NCBI GenBank assembly: GCA_020055645.1
Contig: CM034546.1
Span: 66,960,001-67,024,000, forward strand
Direction of reading: 5' to 3'
From: Tomocerus qinae
Lineage: Eukaryota; Arthropoda; Collembola; Entomobryomorpha; Tomoceridae
DNA: 64,000 nucleotides
Positions within the stretch are counted from its first letter, which is position 1; each line of letters begins with the position of its first letter. This document shows positions 10,879-21,770 of the stretch, piece after piece. The notes under the pieces are model-generated. The model was given only the letters and a program-made list of their open reading frames with translations, did no database searches and was not told the origin of the DNA. Both the position numbers and the translations under genes were made by a program.

Positions 10879-13059
10879 TCAAAATAATTCTTCATCTGAT
10901 GATGTTTGTTGCGTACGAGAAACTTTCTTTGCCGGAGGAGCACAAAGTGGTGATTTAGGCGAGTTGGGTGGAACAATAGCATTGTTTAAAGATACTGGTC
11001 CCATTTCATTGGAAGGAGACGTTGTGGCCCGAAAACGTTTACGGTTAATCGTCCGCCTCCCCCGTTGTTGTTGTCGTAACATGCGTTTAATGAAAAAGAA
11101 AAGCACAATAATGATTAAACCTATATTAAGTATGACCATAATTAATAAAGTAATCTCCACAGGTCCCGCTGAGTGAAGGTGATCCTCTGCATTCACATAA
11201 TGGATTCGGGAGAAACCAGCAGTGGCAGCCAAGAGTGTCCTCTGCTTGTAGTAGATATACCCAACCATAATGGTCAGGCACATTGTCCACAGGAAGCCAA
11301 AGGTGGGCACGTAACTGGTAGCGGTGTAGTGTAACAAGACTGGAGGTCTTAATTTTTCTATCAGCAGCTTATCAGGTATGTTACTTATGTTGACTACTGG
11401 GACCTTTTCTATCCAGTTTTCTTGTAAACATTCTGATAGATTTGCAAAAGATGTTAACTCGTGCTGATTTTTCACGCTGATTATTATAGATGATACCGCT
11501 GACCATGCCACTGGGATGATGTGGTGTATGGTGTTTATTTTTGCTATGGAACTTCTACATGGGTAAGGAGGTGTGATGGCCTCCCTGCCTCCCATCATCA
11601 AGCTACATCCACATGTAAGTTGGACTTGTAAACTCCCAACTCTGGAATCCATACTAATGGGAATAGACTCCTTTGCACATTTGATATGTGCATCCGATGT
11701 GGGATAGGTGACTACGTAGTCATGGAAGTCTATTTCGGTGACGAGGGTGTCGTTTTGCGGGTTGCATTGTAGGAGACAGGCTCTGTTTAATTCGTCCACT
11801 GTGGCTCCATTAAATAATTTAGCAGGGCATTTTGCCCCATTGAGTATGTCACTAGAGAATTGGGGCAAGTGACAGAGTCCATGCTCAGGATTGCAGGTAT
11901 GCAAGTTGGTTCCCGCTATTGGTGTAACTTCGTTGCCACTAACAGCTACATATGAAGGTTCGAATCTGATATGGCAGGTCTTGTTCTGCCACGCCATAGG
12001 GACTGTCTTGATTTCATGGAGTTCGTGTTTGTTCCCTATTTTCGATATGGGAATTCCTATTCGTATGACAATTCTGTCTCTTGAGAACATACAATTGACA
12101 ATTGGCAGTCTATAGTATGATGTAGAATTGGTGGGCTGAATGCTAACAGTGTACCCGTCTTTCAGGATGGTTGCATCTAAGTTTTGGAGGTCTCTTGCCA
12201 ATTCATGTTGATCCACCACGTCCAGTGGAATGAGGTTGCTTCGGCAATGCTGTAATACATCGTCGTAACGGATGGCTTGAGCTAACCAGTACAGATGCTG
12301 GGTGAGCTGCACTGATAGTAAACCGAACTTTACTGACATGCGGTTGATGGCTAATAATTTTTCTTCTTGTAGTTTATCTGAATTTTGTTGGTGTTCTATC
12401 ATTGCTTTGATTGTTTCCTTAAATTTTTTGATGCTATGATTTAATGTGACTGATAAATTTTCTGTAACAGTTTTAATTTGAATTAGGTGTCGGTGATCTT
12501 CAGTCACTGCCTGTTGTAGAGATTGTAGGTAATTGTCTATTGCCTCATTATTAGCCACCAATTCCTGAATGTCCTTTTTCGTGGCTAAGTCGAATCCTTC
12601 GGACAATCTCTCTCCGAACCAAGTTCCGAATCCTCTTTTCTGTCTTAGATCGGGACTTGAAGTGGTAGAAGAGGGAGAATAATCGGGTTTTATCCATCTT
12701 CTGTCACGTGCGTAGGGAGGAGGGGTGTAATCCATGGAATTGTGCATAATTGGTAAAAACATGGACGATTCTGTCAGTAAAATGTGGTCAGCAATGGCCT
12801 CTAAGTGATCTACTGCCGTTTTCAGTAGTATGCACTCTGCATCTCCTGTTCTATTTGCAAGTGAACAGTCTCCTAGTATAACTGAAGTTACATGGTTCAT
12901 ATTAGGATATTGAATTTGAACATCATAGACGAGGGGTATAGTTTCTGAGTATAAAATAACGTTTTCTATTTTCCGAATGTAGGCTCCTGTGATAATCTTA
13001 ATGGCAGGTCCTCGTAGGATAGGAAATGGCAACAACAGAAGAAGAAGGAGAAGTGACAT
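10879..13059 (-). CDS. env: env-like glycoprotein of the LTR element
   Basis: A 726-codon frame. It opens with a Leu-rich signal peptide (residues 1-17). A furin-type RQKR (about 139-142) is followed by a glycine- and aromatic-rich GFGTWFG segment that would serve as fusion peptide, then a heptad-like helical stretch, many cysteines in the ectodomain, and two hydrophobic segments near the C-terminus before a basic tail. This is the layout of insect errantivirus and baculovirus F-type envelope proteins. It starts five bases after the stop of the preceding frame, so it is probably reached by splicing or downstream initiation. The frame looks whole; function not claimed. Confidence 0.85.
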   Translation of the reverse strand: MSLLLLLLLLPFPILRGPAIKIITGAYIRKIENVILYSETIPLVYDVQIQYPNMNHVTSVILGDCSLANRTGDAECILLKTAVDHLEAIADHILLTESSMFLPIMHNSMDYTPPPYARDRRWIKPDYSPSSTTSSPDLRQKRGFGTWFGERLSEGFDLATKKDIQELVANNEAIDNYLQSLQQAVTEDHRHLIQIKTVTENLSVTLNHSIKKFKETIKAMIEHQQNSDKLQEEKLLAINRMSVKFGLLSVQLTQHLYWLAQAIRYDDVLQHCRSNLIPLDVVDQHELARDLQNLDATILKDGYTVSIQPTNSTSYYRLPIVNCMFSRDRIVIRIGIPISKIGNKHELHEIKTVPMAWQNKTCHIRFEPSYVAVSGNEVTPIAGTNLHTCNPEHGLCHLPQFSSDILNGAKCPAKLFNGATVDELNRACLLQCNPQNDTLVTEIDFHDYVVTYPTSDAHIKCAKESIPISMDSRVGSLQVQLTCGCSLMMGGREAITPPYPCRSSIAKINTIHHIIPVAWSAVSSIIISVKNQHELTSFANLSECLQENWIEKVPVVNISNIPDKLLIEKLRPPVLLHYTATSYVPTFGFLWTMCLTIMVGYIYYKQRTLLAATAGFSRIHYVNAEDHLHSAGPVEITLLIMVILNIGLIIIVLFFFIKRMLRQQQRGRRTINRKRFRATTSPSNEMGPVSLNNAIVPPNSPKSPLCAPPAKKVSRTQQTSSDEELF

Positions 13060-13064
13060 CGTAT

Positions 13065-14549
13065 CTAAGAAATGACAGGGGAATGTTTATTGTAGATGGT
13101 ATTCATTATTGTACATTCATCTTCCGACTCATCATCCGACCCGAGGATAATGAGCGGTATATCATCAGTACATCCGTAGTCGGGTACAGGAGAGGCTATC
13201 CGCTTCCTACTTTCGTTGAGATTTATGGGTACGAAGGATGAATCAGAGAAAGGATTAGGCACTAGTTTGACCCTTTCTCTCTTGACTTCTGCTGGATGTC
13301 CACTAGGAGGATTAGTGTTTGATGCTGCAAATTTTATATATTGAGGGTACCCGTGAATGGAACACCGTATGAGATGTGGGAGTTCCCCTGATCTAAATCC
13401 AAACACATTACGTAAACATCCCTTGCAGAATTCAATGGACCTATACTCGTTTCTTAGAATGCTTCGTAGTTTAGAATCTTTTGTGTATCTAAGAGCATCC
13501 TGTATTTGTCTCATTTTTGTTACTTCGGCACTTCTTGCCTCACTATGTTCCTGCATTTGTTTCCTTGTAGCAACGTTATCCTTTTTACCTCTGCATTTTA
13601 AAGATCTTGGTAATGGCTCAATTGCTCGGACTACATTTTGCAATGTAGTCTTCTTCTTAGTTTCTATATCTTGGTAAATGACATCCGTTTGTATTTGGAT
13701 TGATGCGCAATTCCTTTCTGTTTGGATTCCGAAAGATCTACGAGAGACTTTTCTGTCGCTCCAATACGTGATTCTATTTCTTTCTAAGATCTTTTCAAAA
13801 GCTAGATTGATGCCTAACTTGTCATTTAGTTCTTCCATTCCGATGTATGGACGTTTAGTTGACTGTCCTTTTTCTAAGACTACCCAGTCATCAATTAGGG
13901 ATGGGGTTATTTCTAGTGTTGTATTGGAATTGGTCTTCATTCTCTTGGGTGATGGTGACAGTCCTATAGTTCCATATCCTTCTAACTGTTTAGATGCAGT
14001 GATTTCATCTATTGAAAATATCTGAGGGGGAATGTCCGGTAATGGAGGTCTTTCTTGTCCTTCGAATAAGGCGTCCATACTAGATCTCTCAATGAGTTCT
14101 TGAGAAATGGATTCGTCTTCGTTTTCTTCTTCTCTCATACGTTGGAAGACTCTTCCACCGCATGTATTATACATGACATGATTGAGCATGTCTTCGATCG
14201 CGTTATGTTTCTTAAAGCAGATGGGACATTGGTTTTCTTCAGGTGCAACGTACACGTTTGTTACCGGTCTTTTCCAGTTAAATAGATTCAACTTGGAGAA
14301 TAGATGGGCCAATGGCAAAAGAAGTTTTTGTCCTGGTCTTTCTTTCTCGCTATTATATTCCTGGAAATCTTCTCCCGTCCTAGAGATGGTTATCTTCCAA
14401 TCTTTTGGGATTGTAACATCCCAAGTTACTGATCCGTTATTGATTGTCTCTTTTATAAATGCTTGGTGTGAACACGGCGGAGTGGATTTAGGATGTTGAA
14501 TTTCCAGAGTTGAATTCTGGTGCATTTCGCTGTGTCCGTTAACTTCCAT
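13065..14549 (-). CDS. Extra ORF between pol and env, two C2HC-type fingers
   Basis: A 494-codon frame lying where most Ty3/gypsy elements pass straight from pol to env. Two finger-like clusters are visible: CPICFKKHNAIEDMLNHV followed by a cysteine, and CKGCLRNVFGFRSGELPH followed by a cysteine. The remainder is charged, with basic stretches and an acidic tail (GSDDESEDEC). A strong acceptor (TTTCTTTCTTTCAG) ends directly before the ATG, at 14550-14551, suggesting a spliced subgenomic message. I recognise no family. The RNA- or DNA-binding suggestion is inference from the clusters only. Confidence 0.75.
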   Translation of the reverse strand: MEVNGHSEMHQNSTLEIQHPKSTPPCSHQAFIKETINNGSVTWDVTIPKDWKITISRTGEDFQEYNSEKERPGQKLLLPLAHLFSKLNLFNWKRPVTNVYVAPEENQCPICFKKHNAIEDMLNHVMYNTCGGRVFQRMREEENEDESISQELIERSSMDALFEGQERPPLPDIPPQIFSIDEITASKQLEGYGTIGLSPSPKRMKTNSNTTLEITPSLIDDWVVLEKGQSTKRPYIGMEELNDKLGINLAFEKILERNRITYWSDRKVSRRSFGIQTERNCASIQIQTDVIYQDIETKKKTTLQNVVRAIEPLPRSLKCRGKKDNVATRKQMQEHSEARSAEVTKMRQIQDALRYTKDSKLRSILRNEYRSIEFCKGCLRNVFGFRSGELPHLIRCSIHGYPQYIKFAASNTNPPSGHPAEVKRERVKLVPNPFSDSSFVPINLNESRKRIASPVPDYGCTDDIPLIILGSDDESEDECTIMNTIYNKHSPVIS

Positions 14550-14563
14550 CTGAAAGAAAGAAA

Positions 14564-17500
14564 TTAGTGATTTACCTTTCTAGTCATGGACCTTGTGACG
14601 GGTCTATGAGAAGAGTCAGGAAGGGAGTGTGGAATGGAATAACTAGGAGGAGGAGGTTTAGGTTTTAAGTCTTTTTCCGGGGCTTCGGATTCCTCCTCCG
14701 CTTCTGATTTTTCAGATTCCTCTTCTTCTATGTCTTCCACTTCGTCCTCCCAGGTAACTTCTTTCCTTTGAGGGCTTGCTTTCATTTTTGACACGTGTAC
14801 AGTGTCATATTTCTTCCTACTTCCGGGTTTTTCAACCTCGTAGTTGACTGGACTAATAGCTCGAACAACTTTCTATGGGCCCAAGTTTCTGGACATTAAC
14901 TTTGTTGGAACTCCGACCTTTCGATGAGGAGTGTAGACTCTAACTAGATCTCCTTGTTTAAATTGGACATCTTTATGTTTCTTGTCATAATTTTCTTTAT
15001 CTTTTTCCTGCATGCGCTTCATTATTACTGCTGTTTCTTGGCGAACAGCGTCTAGTTTATCGATTTCGGCTTCTCTTGGTCGTTCTAACCGAGGCAAGGT
15101 AGCCACATGAATAGGTAGAGTTGCATTTCTTCCATACACTATATAGTACGGGGTTTTGCCAGTTCTGTTAGTCGATGTGTTGTAGGCGAAAGTTACATGA
15201 GGGATCCAGGCACACCAATCTTTGAATTTGTTATCTGGATCGGCATACATGCCAATCATTTGACTAAAGATGGCGTTAATTCTTTCGGTCGCGCCATTAG
15301 TTTGGGGGTGATATGCCGTAGTCTTGTTATGCGCGGTGCCTAGTCGTGCCAGTAGATTTTCAACAATGCAACTGGTCATCTCCTTTCCTCTGTCAGTGAT
15401 GAGAAAACGGAAGGCTCCGACATGACAAATAACGTTTTCGACTAGAAATCGGGCGATTTCGTCTGTTTCTTTCGTTTTAATAGCTTTTGTTATTACATAC
15501 CTTGATAAATAGTCTGTACAGACTATAAGATACCTATTGCCATGATTGTCACTAGGGTTGAATGGGCCTAGTAAGTCCATTCCCATCCTTTCGAATAGAT
15601 TAAAAGTGGTGATGCTCTGGAGGGTACCTTGAGATATAGTACTAAATCTCTTCTTCGCCTGACATTTTTCGCATGTTATTACGAACTTCAGAATGTCTCC
15701 ATACATTCCAGGCCAATAGTAGCGTTGGCTAATTTTGGCACAGGTTTTTGTATATCCCATGTGTCCTGCTAATGGTAGATCATGGAGTTGTTCCATGATT
15801 ATTCTCCTAAGGTCCATAGGGACGAATAAACGTTCATGTTCATCCAGTGGTCTTTGTATAAATAGTAATCCGTCCTTAATTATGAAGGACTTAGTTAATT
15901 TCCGCTCCTTTCTGGTCTTTTGTTTCTTGTTTACTAATTTGATAATCTCCTTGATTGTTTTATCTCGTTGTTGTATATTGTGCATTTCCTCCATAGTAAA
16001 GGCGGCACAAGTAAGCATGGGGATATTATCATCATCTTCGTCGGCTTTACTAGCTATTTGGACAGGGTTTCGGGATAGGCAATCGGCAAGTTGATGTAAC
16101 CTACCAGATCTATATTGTACATGATAGTCGTAGCCCTGTAATTTTAAAGCGAATTTAGCCAGGCGAGCCGATGGATCGCGAATTTGAGATAAGAAACAAA
16201 GCGAGTGGTGGTCGGACACAACTTTAAACGGTCTGTTGTAGAGATAATGTCTGAATACACGGACTGAAAATACTAATGCTAGGCATTCCAATTCGGTGAC
16301 AGTGTAGTTAACTTCATGTTTTGTCAGTGTTCTGGAGGCATAACAGACGGGGTGTTCTCTTCTTTCATACTTCTGAATAATTGCAGATCCTAGACCAAGA
16401 CGGCTGGCGTCAGAGTGGACCTCTACTTCTCGGTCTGTGTCGAAGTGTTTCAGTATCGGGGCAGAAACTAAACATTCCTTTAGTTTCTTGAAAGCTTCAT
16501 CCGCTTCGGGTGACCAAATGAATTTTTGGAATTTCTTCCAAAGATCCGTTATTGGTTTGGCTATGGCAGAGAAATTGGGGACAAATCTTCTATAATAGGA
16601 GAAAAGTCCAATGACACTTCTTGCCATTTTGACATCCTTTGGCGGCTTCATCTCTTTGATAGCTGCAATTTTATTATCGTCGACGTGTAGTCCATCTTTA
16701 TCCACCATATGTCCTAACACGGCAACCTTATACTGTCCAAAACTACATTTGGAAGGCTGTAATTTTATATTGTATTTTCTTAATCTAATGAAAACTTTCT
16801 CTAACTTTTCTAGGTGTTCTCTATGATCTTGTCCGCTGATCAATAAATCATCCAAATAAACGGAAATACCGTCGCCTGTGAGTCCGGAGAGAGCTGTATT
16901 CATAGCTCTTTGAAAATAACTAGGAGCGTTACAAAGTCCAAATGATAAATACCTATACTGATATAATGCGTTGGGGACAACGAAGGCTGTCTTTTACCTA
17001 CTTTCTTCTTATATTGGGCATTGTAAGTAGCCTGAATGGCAATCTAAAGCTGAATGAACTTTATTATTATTCAAAGAATCCAAAGATTCGTCAATACGAG
17101 ATAAAGGATATGAGTCTTTGACTGTTAGGGCATTTACTTTTCGATAGTCTACTACTAACCTATGTTGCCCATTTTTCTTTTTCACTAGTAAACATGGGCT
17201 TGCCCATGGGCTTTCTGAAGGTTCTATAGTCCCCGATTCGAGTAATTCTTTAATTTGTCGCTCTATTTCCATCGTTTCCCAATGTGAATGACGATAGGGG
17301 GGACTACGGACTGGGGGGTGATCTTTAGTATCTATCTTGAATTCGGGTAACCCTACAATTCCTAGATCTTTGTAACTCCATGCAAAATTATCTGAATATT
17401 TGTGCAGGAGCTGAATTAAATCTGCTTTATCTTGCTCGGGTAGTTCAGGATTTATACTAATCTGTGCTAATTGCTCTTCTGTTAATGGTATAACTTCTTT

Positions 17501-18343
17501 CTCTGAAATTTCGTCATCTAGGGTTAGATTAAATTCTACCTCCTCCTTGTCTTCGTTGGCAAGGGGTACCTCAATTTCAAAATCAGGTTCAAATTCTTCG
17601 GAATGACCTACAGTTACTCCCCTAGGTATGCGTTTAGGAAAGTCTTCAGGGTTTGTTAAGTACATCCGAACTGTACTTTCTCTTTCATCATTATCTATTT
17701 TAATTTTAACTATAGCTCTCTGTAAAGTAATTCCGTATCTTTCAAATAGGTTATTTTCTGGCTCAACTAAAATGTCAAAGTCCTTATCAGGTAAATTTGT
17801 AGTGGGAAATTTTAATTCTACTAAGTGAACAGTATTCGGTTCCATTTCTAAAGGTTTAGTTAACCTAAATTTGATTCGGGGGACATCTGGCAGGCCTTGT
17901 ATTTTTAAAACAAAAGTTTCTGCTACCTTCTTTCGTCCGGCTAGAACGAAAGGTATTTCTAAATCATTATATAAAAGTATTTTACGTTTAAATGAGATAT
18001 CAATTTCATTACCACTAAGAAAATCATTTCCTAGAATGACGTCATAGAGTAAATTATTATCCATAACTAAACTACGTTGTAAAAAGGATGTTTGGCAAAG
18101 TGAAAGCCGCTGAATTATTATACCTTGGGGGTACATAATTTGGCCATTGGCTGCAATAACCTTTAAGGCCCCTGCGGGTTCCACCTTGTTATCATCTATG
18201 ACAAATTTTTCTTTGATCATTGATACGGCACAGCCAGTGTCTACTAAAATTTTTACTTCTTTATTATTAATTTTTCCACTACATACTACTACACCTGTTT
18301 TATTGTCTAATGTATTACATTCTAAAATGTCAAACTCATACAT
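14564..18343 (-). CDS. pol: pol region: protease, RT, RNase H, integrase
   Basis: Domains in order on the minus strand: aspartic protease with LVDTGCAVSMI; reverse transcriptase with HRLVVDYRKVNA and the YLDD active site; RNase H with VEVHSDASRLGLGSAI; integrase with an H2C2 zinc-binding head (GHMGYTKTCAKISQRYYWPG, then C-x2-C) and catalytic D, D, E around MDLLGPF, ITDRG and HPQTNGATERIN; and an acidic C-terminal tail. The domain order (RT-RNase H-integrase) is that of Ty3/gypsy. The region is broken in about two places and is treated here as a fossil. Confidence 0.9.
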
Positions 18344-18372
18344 GGAGTCATTGATAATTTCGGGCTGACTCT

Positions 18373-20256
18373 CTAAGCCCTGTTCTGTGAGTTTCCCTGA
18401 TTTTCGTCCTTGGGCTGGGATTGTTCTTTCGCTTTCTTATTTTTAAGCGTCATGCAATCTTCAGTAGAGTGTCCCTTTGATTTATGATAAGTGCAATAAA
18501 TTCCTGAGTTATTGTTGTTGTTTCCTTTCCCTTTTCCCTTCTTAGAAAAGCAATTTATTGCTATGTGGCCATAGCGTCCGCATTTATAGCATTGCACATT
18601 TGCGTATTTGTTATCTTTCTTTTTCACATCAGTAGATGTAGTAGCTACCGCGCTAGCCCCCACAGTTAAAGTATTTTGTAAATCCGCCACCGATTTCTTT
18701 AATCTGTCTATTTCACTAAGCTGTTCAGCATTAGCTTCAGGCATCTCCCTACCGTAGTACTTCTTAGCGTTTTGTAGCCTACGGAGGTGGTCAATGAATG
18801 CCTCTTGGTCGGCAAAAGTGTGAGCAAAAGTATTAATGTAGTAGGGGTATAATAGTCCCTTAATTAGATATTTTTGTCTCTTCGCCCAGGGCATGCCAGC
18901 CTGAACGATCTCACACAATCTCAAGCAATTGTATGCGTATTTTTCGACTGGTTCGTCTGGTTTCTGTTTCAGCGATTCCAGTTCCGCCTCGGCCTTGTCG
19001 GCCTCATCTTTAGTTTTGAAAGCTGCCAAAAATGTGGCTTTTAATGTTGCCCATAGGTTAATATCCGGGACAGTTTTAACCGTCCTTAGCCATGCTTTAG
19101 CTGTTGGCCCTAAACTTTGAGGGAATAATTCTACTTTTGAAGCATCGTCCCATTTTGCGTTTCTTGCGATGGCTTCATATGATGCAAGCCAATCAATGGC
19201 TTCATCACTTTCCGCATCGAATGGATTGAGGGCCGTTGAAGAGCTTAATTTGAGGGCCATAATGATGGGTGATTGACTACGAGGGGGTGTTGGCGATCTT
19301 GTGTGTGAGGTGATTTTAAAATACCTAGGTACACTTGGTCTCCTTCTAGTCGTACGACTTTTTGTAGATGGAGGAGAGTTACTCCTCGTTCTTGTAATTG
19401 GATTTTTATGAATAGTGAAACGTAAAGGACTTTTCCTTAAAATTACTTTTGATGATTGTTCCTCTGTTTCTTTACTACTTGTTGATTCAGTTGAATTTTC
19501 TTCGTCTACTCTATTATTTTTACCCTCTGAGCTACTTGGGGTTTCAGATCTGTATTCAGCAGATTTTTCTCTGTACTCAGTATATGAATACTTTATATTT
19601 TCTTCGCTTTCTTCCGAACTTTCACTTTTTCTAGTGGCTTCTAAACTCTTCGAGCGCGCTCTTGTGTTCGGATTATTATGTATCACTCGAGTTTCTGATT
19701 GAGTACGATTTCTACTAGAGGAAGGGGTGGGGATGGGGGTTGAAGCGGATACCCTATCCTGACTCTCAAAGAAATTTCTTAAATCTTTGACTGAAGTGTT
19801 AAAAAGACTACCTTGGGATAGATTCCTCTCTGAACTCTCGTTTGCTAGATTTGCTTCTACTTCACCAGTACTGGTAGGTTCGTCTGAAAATGATACGAAT
19901 ATATTACTACTTGTACTACTTATCTCATGAGATGTCTTTGTTTCTGTTTCTGAGTGACAAGTCTTATCTTTCTTTTGCTTAGCTTTGGTTTGAGTGCTAG
20001 ACTCTTGTGTTTTACTACTGCTTCCTTTGGTTATCTTACTTACTTGCGTTTGAGTGCTAATATGCCTGCCTTCTAATGGCTTCGTTTGTTTGTCACTGAC
20101 CAACTCTTTCGTGAATTCTGGGGGTATCCCTTTTATGCGTCTGGATTCCCTTTCACCAGACATAAAATAGGTAAATAAAATGAAGATGTTTGTTTTTACC
20201 TTAGTGGTGAGTCGATGTGTGGGTGGTCCCGGAGTGTAGAGCTTTTTGGTGGACAA
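18373..20256 (-). CDS. gag: gag of the LTR element
   Basis: A 627-codon frame. The N-terminal half is Ser/Thr/Glu/Lys-rich and low complexity. The middle holds a Ty3-type gag core around WLRTVKTVPDINLWATLKA. The C-terminus has a CCHC knuckle (CYKCGRYGHIAINC) and a second CTYHKSKGHSTEDC cluster. A later Met (MSGERESRR, about residue 33) is an equally good start, and the first residues overlap the leader ORF in another frame. It ends 30 bases before the protease frame. Confidence 0.88.
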   Translation of the reverse strand: MSTKKLYTPGPPTHRLTTKVKTNIFILFTYFMSGERESRRIKGIPPEFTKELVSDKQTKPLEGRHISTQTQVSKITKGSSSKTQESSTQTKAKQKKDKTCHSETETKTSHEISSTSSNIFVSFSDEPTSTGEVEANLANESSERNLSQGSLFNTSVKDLRNFFESQDRVSASTPIPTPSSSRNRTQSETRVIHNNPNTRARSKSLEATRKSESSEESEENIKYSYTEYREKSAEYRSETPSSSEGKNNRVDEENSTESTSSKETEEQSSKVILRKSPLRFTIHKNPITRTRSNSPPSTKSRTTRRRPSVPRYFKITSHTRSPTPPRSQSPIIMALKLSSSTALNPFDAESDEAIDWLASYEAIARNAKWDDASKVELFPQSLGPTAKAWLRTVKTVPDINLWATLKATFLAAFKTKDEADKAEAELESLKQKPDEPVEKYAYNCLRLCEIVQAGMPWAKRQKYLIKGLLYPYYINTFAHTFADQEAFIDHLRRLQNAKKYYGREMPEANAEQLSEIDRLKKSVADLQNTLTVGASAVATTSTDVKKKDNKYANVQCYKCGRYGHIAINCFSKKGKGKGNNNNNSGIYCTYHKSKGHSTEDCMTLKNKKAKEQSQPKDENQGNSQNRA

Positions 20257-20531
20257 TAGATGCTTTTCTTATTTAGAATGTGTCTAGGTGCCGTTAGGGC
20301 AACCTGTATGCAATCTCCAAATGAACAGGCTTGTTCTAATATCAGGGAACCAAAAGGGATTTGGTCTGTACTGTATATGCAAGAGAATGGGATTGGTGAG
20401 TATGGCCAAAGATATCTGATAAAAATCTGTCTTCGCTCGATGCACCTAAAGCATTGCTCTTCTAACTGCAAGTGCTTATCAGCGGTGATAAGTTGTATGA
20501 AAAGTAATGTCAGCGTAAATTTAAAGTTCAT
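20196..20531 (-). CDS. Leader ORF with signal peptide, overlapping gag start
   Basis: A 111-codon frame in the element's 5' region starting MNFKFTLTLLFIQLITA, a clear signal peptide, followed by a Cys-containing segment. Its stop sits inside a splice-donor-like AAG/GTAAAA (20199-20200). Errantivirus env messages are known to be spliced from a donor near the gag start, so this may be a leader exon or a short secreted accessory product. Neither is proven. Confidence 0.4.
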   Translation of the reverse strand: MNFKFTLTLLFIQLITADKHLQLEEQCFRCIERRQIFIRYLWPYSPIPFSCIYSTDQIPFGSLILEQACSFGDCIQVALTAPRHILNKKSIYCPPKSSTLRDHPHIDSPLR

Positions 20532-21033
20532 TGAGTTCGTATGGATGCCTTTTTAGATGTGGATCACGTAGTACTACCTACTTATGACGAATGAATGAAA
20601 GATGATACTAGTATACTTTAAGTATATGCAAGTCAAGAGGTATGAATGAATTTTATGTACCTATGTATATTTTTACGATAATTGGACAACTAACCAACTC
20701 GTCTATTTTGTTTGTGTGTATTGCTTATGTTAAGCAAGTACTGTGTGTATGGGGAGATTTCTACCTACCTACCGTGACTGTCTGCTGGGACAGGCCGGTT
20801 ACCTCTATACAGTTTTTGTCAAGCCGAGAAGGATCTCAGAGAATGACAGAAACAACAACCAAAAAGAGAACACAGCCGAGAAGAATCTCAGAGAAGTGTC
20901 TCCTTGTAATTACCAATGTACTGATCTTCCGCGGAAAAGAACAGTACTAAGCTCAGGACTCCTGGGTTTTCCACAATCGAAACACCTGTGAAATAGCAAC
21001 GAGAAAGCTAGCATATATTTACCGGGAGCATAT

Positions 21034-21051
21034 CCGGCGATAGAAGGACCA
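21034..21051 (-). other. Primer-binding site
   Basis: On the minus strand TGGTCCTTCTATCGCCGG begins two bases after the 5' LTR, the expected place and TGG start for a tRNA primer site. I cannot name the tRNA. Confidence 0.65.
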
Positions 21052-21053
21052 TT

Positions 21054-21766
21054 TGTTGTATGCTTTTATTTGTATCCGAAATAATAAAACATACGGAGGT
21101 TCGTTTTCATATGCTGCGGTTTTTATTTCTTGAAAGAGTGTACTTACAAATGTTGGGACTCGGCGGTAGTCTCCTGCTTAGTGAGCTAATCATGTAAAGA
21201 AACCAAAAGTATTTATACTAAACTCTAAAGTAATTAAGTGTACTTGTCGCATGTAAAACAAAAAGTTGCGACATATGCAAATTACATCTTAACCTTACTT
21301 TGCTTGCCTTGGCGTTTCTATTCAATTTACTTAACAGCACAGCACAAAGTGCGTAGTTAGCAAATTCTTATTGTACGTAGTTTCTATTTTATTATTTATT
21401 AACTTGTATCTACCTACTTTACTTATTTATCATTATTACTGTTTAAACTAAATGTCCCAAGTCGACAAAGCACAGCGTGAGCATTATTGTCACAGTTTGT
21501 TGACTTGTTTATGATCTTGTTTTCGTTAAGATTACAAGTTACAAATCGCTACGCAGGCTAAAAGGTAAGCACAATGTTATAAAGTGGGGTTATACCTACT
21601 TACATGCATTTTATACTTACGTACTTATACATTTTATACTTACGTACTACTAATGATAATAATAAATGTATTCCTCTATTTCTCTCTATTACAGATGCAT
21701 TACTACTGATTATTAATATACGAATAATCGATATAGTATTAATATACGAATAATCGATATACGACA
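21054..21766 (-). repeat. 5' LTR
   Basis: 713 bp, TG...CA on the minus strand, same length as and visually identical to 9951-10663. It would carry the element's promoter. Confidence 0.95.
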
Positions 21767-21770
21767 ATAT

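Larger units (their letters stand above)
9951..21766 (-). mobile_element. Young Ty3/gypsy LTR element with env (errantivirus-like)
   Basis: An 11.8-kb element in minus orientation, bounded by two 713-bp LTRs (TG...CA ends) and a 4-bp ATAT duplication (9947-9950 and 21767-21770). Parts in its own 5'-3' order: LTR 21054-21766, a TGG-starting primer-binding site two bases in, a leader with a short secreted-type ORF, gag, pol with protease-RT-RNase H-integrase, an extra zinc-finger ORF, env, a purine-rich tract, and LTR 9951-10663. The LTRs look identical by eye, so insertion is recent. It is not fully intact: pol is interrupted in about two places while the other frames look open. It interrupts dispersed repeat copy B. 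Confidence 0.93.

Noticed and set aside
10964-14499. Plus-strand ORFs opposite env and the extra ORF
   Set aside because: Antisense shadows of the retroelement frames.
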